Of a DNA stretch of 64,000 nt, positions 63,841 to 64,000 are shown piece after piece. A model generated the notes under the pieces. The model saw only the letters and a program-made list of their open reading frames with translations. It searched no databases and was not told the DNA's origin. Source of the DNA: Aliikangiella sp. G2MR2-5 (GTDB taxonomy: Bacteria > Pseudomonadota > Gammaproteobacteria > Enterobacterales > Kangiellaceae); NCBI RefSeq assembly GCF_015687155.1, contig NZ_JADPQF010000001.1, positions 620,001-684,000 of the forward strand, read 5' to 3'. Position 1 is the first letter of the stretch. The number at the start of each line of letters is the position of its first letter. A program made the position numbers and the translations under genes.

Positions 63841-64000
63841 TGAAATTTAATCGAAGAAACTACATTGAAGAAGCGAAAGAGCTAAACATCACTGCGTTTC
63901 TAAATCTGATGGTAATTCTTGTTCCTTTTCTCCTGATTACAGCTGTGTTCTCTCGCTTAACTGTATTAGAGCTTAATTTGCCTATGTTGGATGCTGCATC
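63841..64000 (+). CDS. ExbD/TolR-family protein, N-terminal fragment
   Basis: The frame starts with ATG at 63841 and runs off the window after 53 codons. It encodes a short cytoplasmic tail (MKFNRRNYIEEAKEL) and a transmembrane helix ITAFLNLMVILVPFLLI, then the start of the periplasmic part. In ExbD and TolR this helix carries an essential Asp in FIDVML; here the matching position is Asn22 (FLNLMV). It therefore may not carry protons itself and might need a second ExbD-like subunit, perhaps encoded beyond the window. It follows the channel gene by 4 bp. Confidence 0.85.

Overview
The window looks like the chromosome of an AT-rich, Gram-negative, probably marine gammaproteobacterium. The grounds are outer-membrane lipoproteins, a two-partner secretion pair, a complete type VI secretion system (T6SS) and a TolQ/ExbB-type channel. 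A Kangiellaceae-like or related lineage is a guess from gene content only.

Layout. Positions 1-1788 hold the tail of a MacB/FtsX-type ABC permease, a SyrP-like Fe(II)/2-oxoglutarate oxygenase and a 55-residue membrane protein. This may be the end of a specialised-metabolite locus. Positions 1857-3545 (minus) hold a class 3 lipase with a DUF6795-like lipoprotein, a probable T6SS lipase effector and immunity pair. Positions 4107-6035 encode a surface lipoprotein with BspA/DUF285 repeats. Positions 6365-20822 encode a giant TpsA exoprotein (about 4149 residues, more than 20 copies of a 90-residue RTX-like repeat) and its TpsB transporter. A recent 1086-bp tandem duplication lies inside tpsA.

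Positions 21398-32978 (plus, apart from one response regulator) hold hcp, a hybrid sensor kinase, a convergent LuxR-type regulator and a VgrG effector-delivery module. The module runs vgrG, DUF6484, DUF2169, DUF4150/PAAR, TIGR02270, a catalytically dead ketoacyl-synthase-like protein, an AHH nuclease toxin and an Imm11-type immunity protein. A truncated second Imm11-like fragment follows.

Positions 33161-49471 (minus) read tssA-tssB-tssC-second tssC-tssE-tssF-tssG-tssH, followed by three TPR envelope proteins and a small exported protein. After a 1-kb divergent promoter region, 50490-63010 (plus) read tagH-tssJ-tssK-tssL-tssM-tagF-pppA-ppkA. A 46-residue protein, an ExbB/TolQ-like channel and the start of an ExbD/TolR-like protein complete the window.

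All 13 core T6SS components are present (TssA-M, with Hcp as TssD and VgrG as TssI), plus ClpV recycling and a PpkA/PppA/TagF/TagH threonine-phosphorylation circuit. The most intriguing arrangement is that TPR lipoproteins at one end of the T6SS core and ExbB/ExbD at the other may form one energised envelope module interleaved with the secretion system. No RNA genes, CRISPR arrays or transposases were seen.
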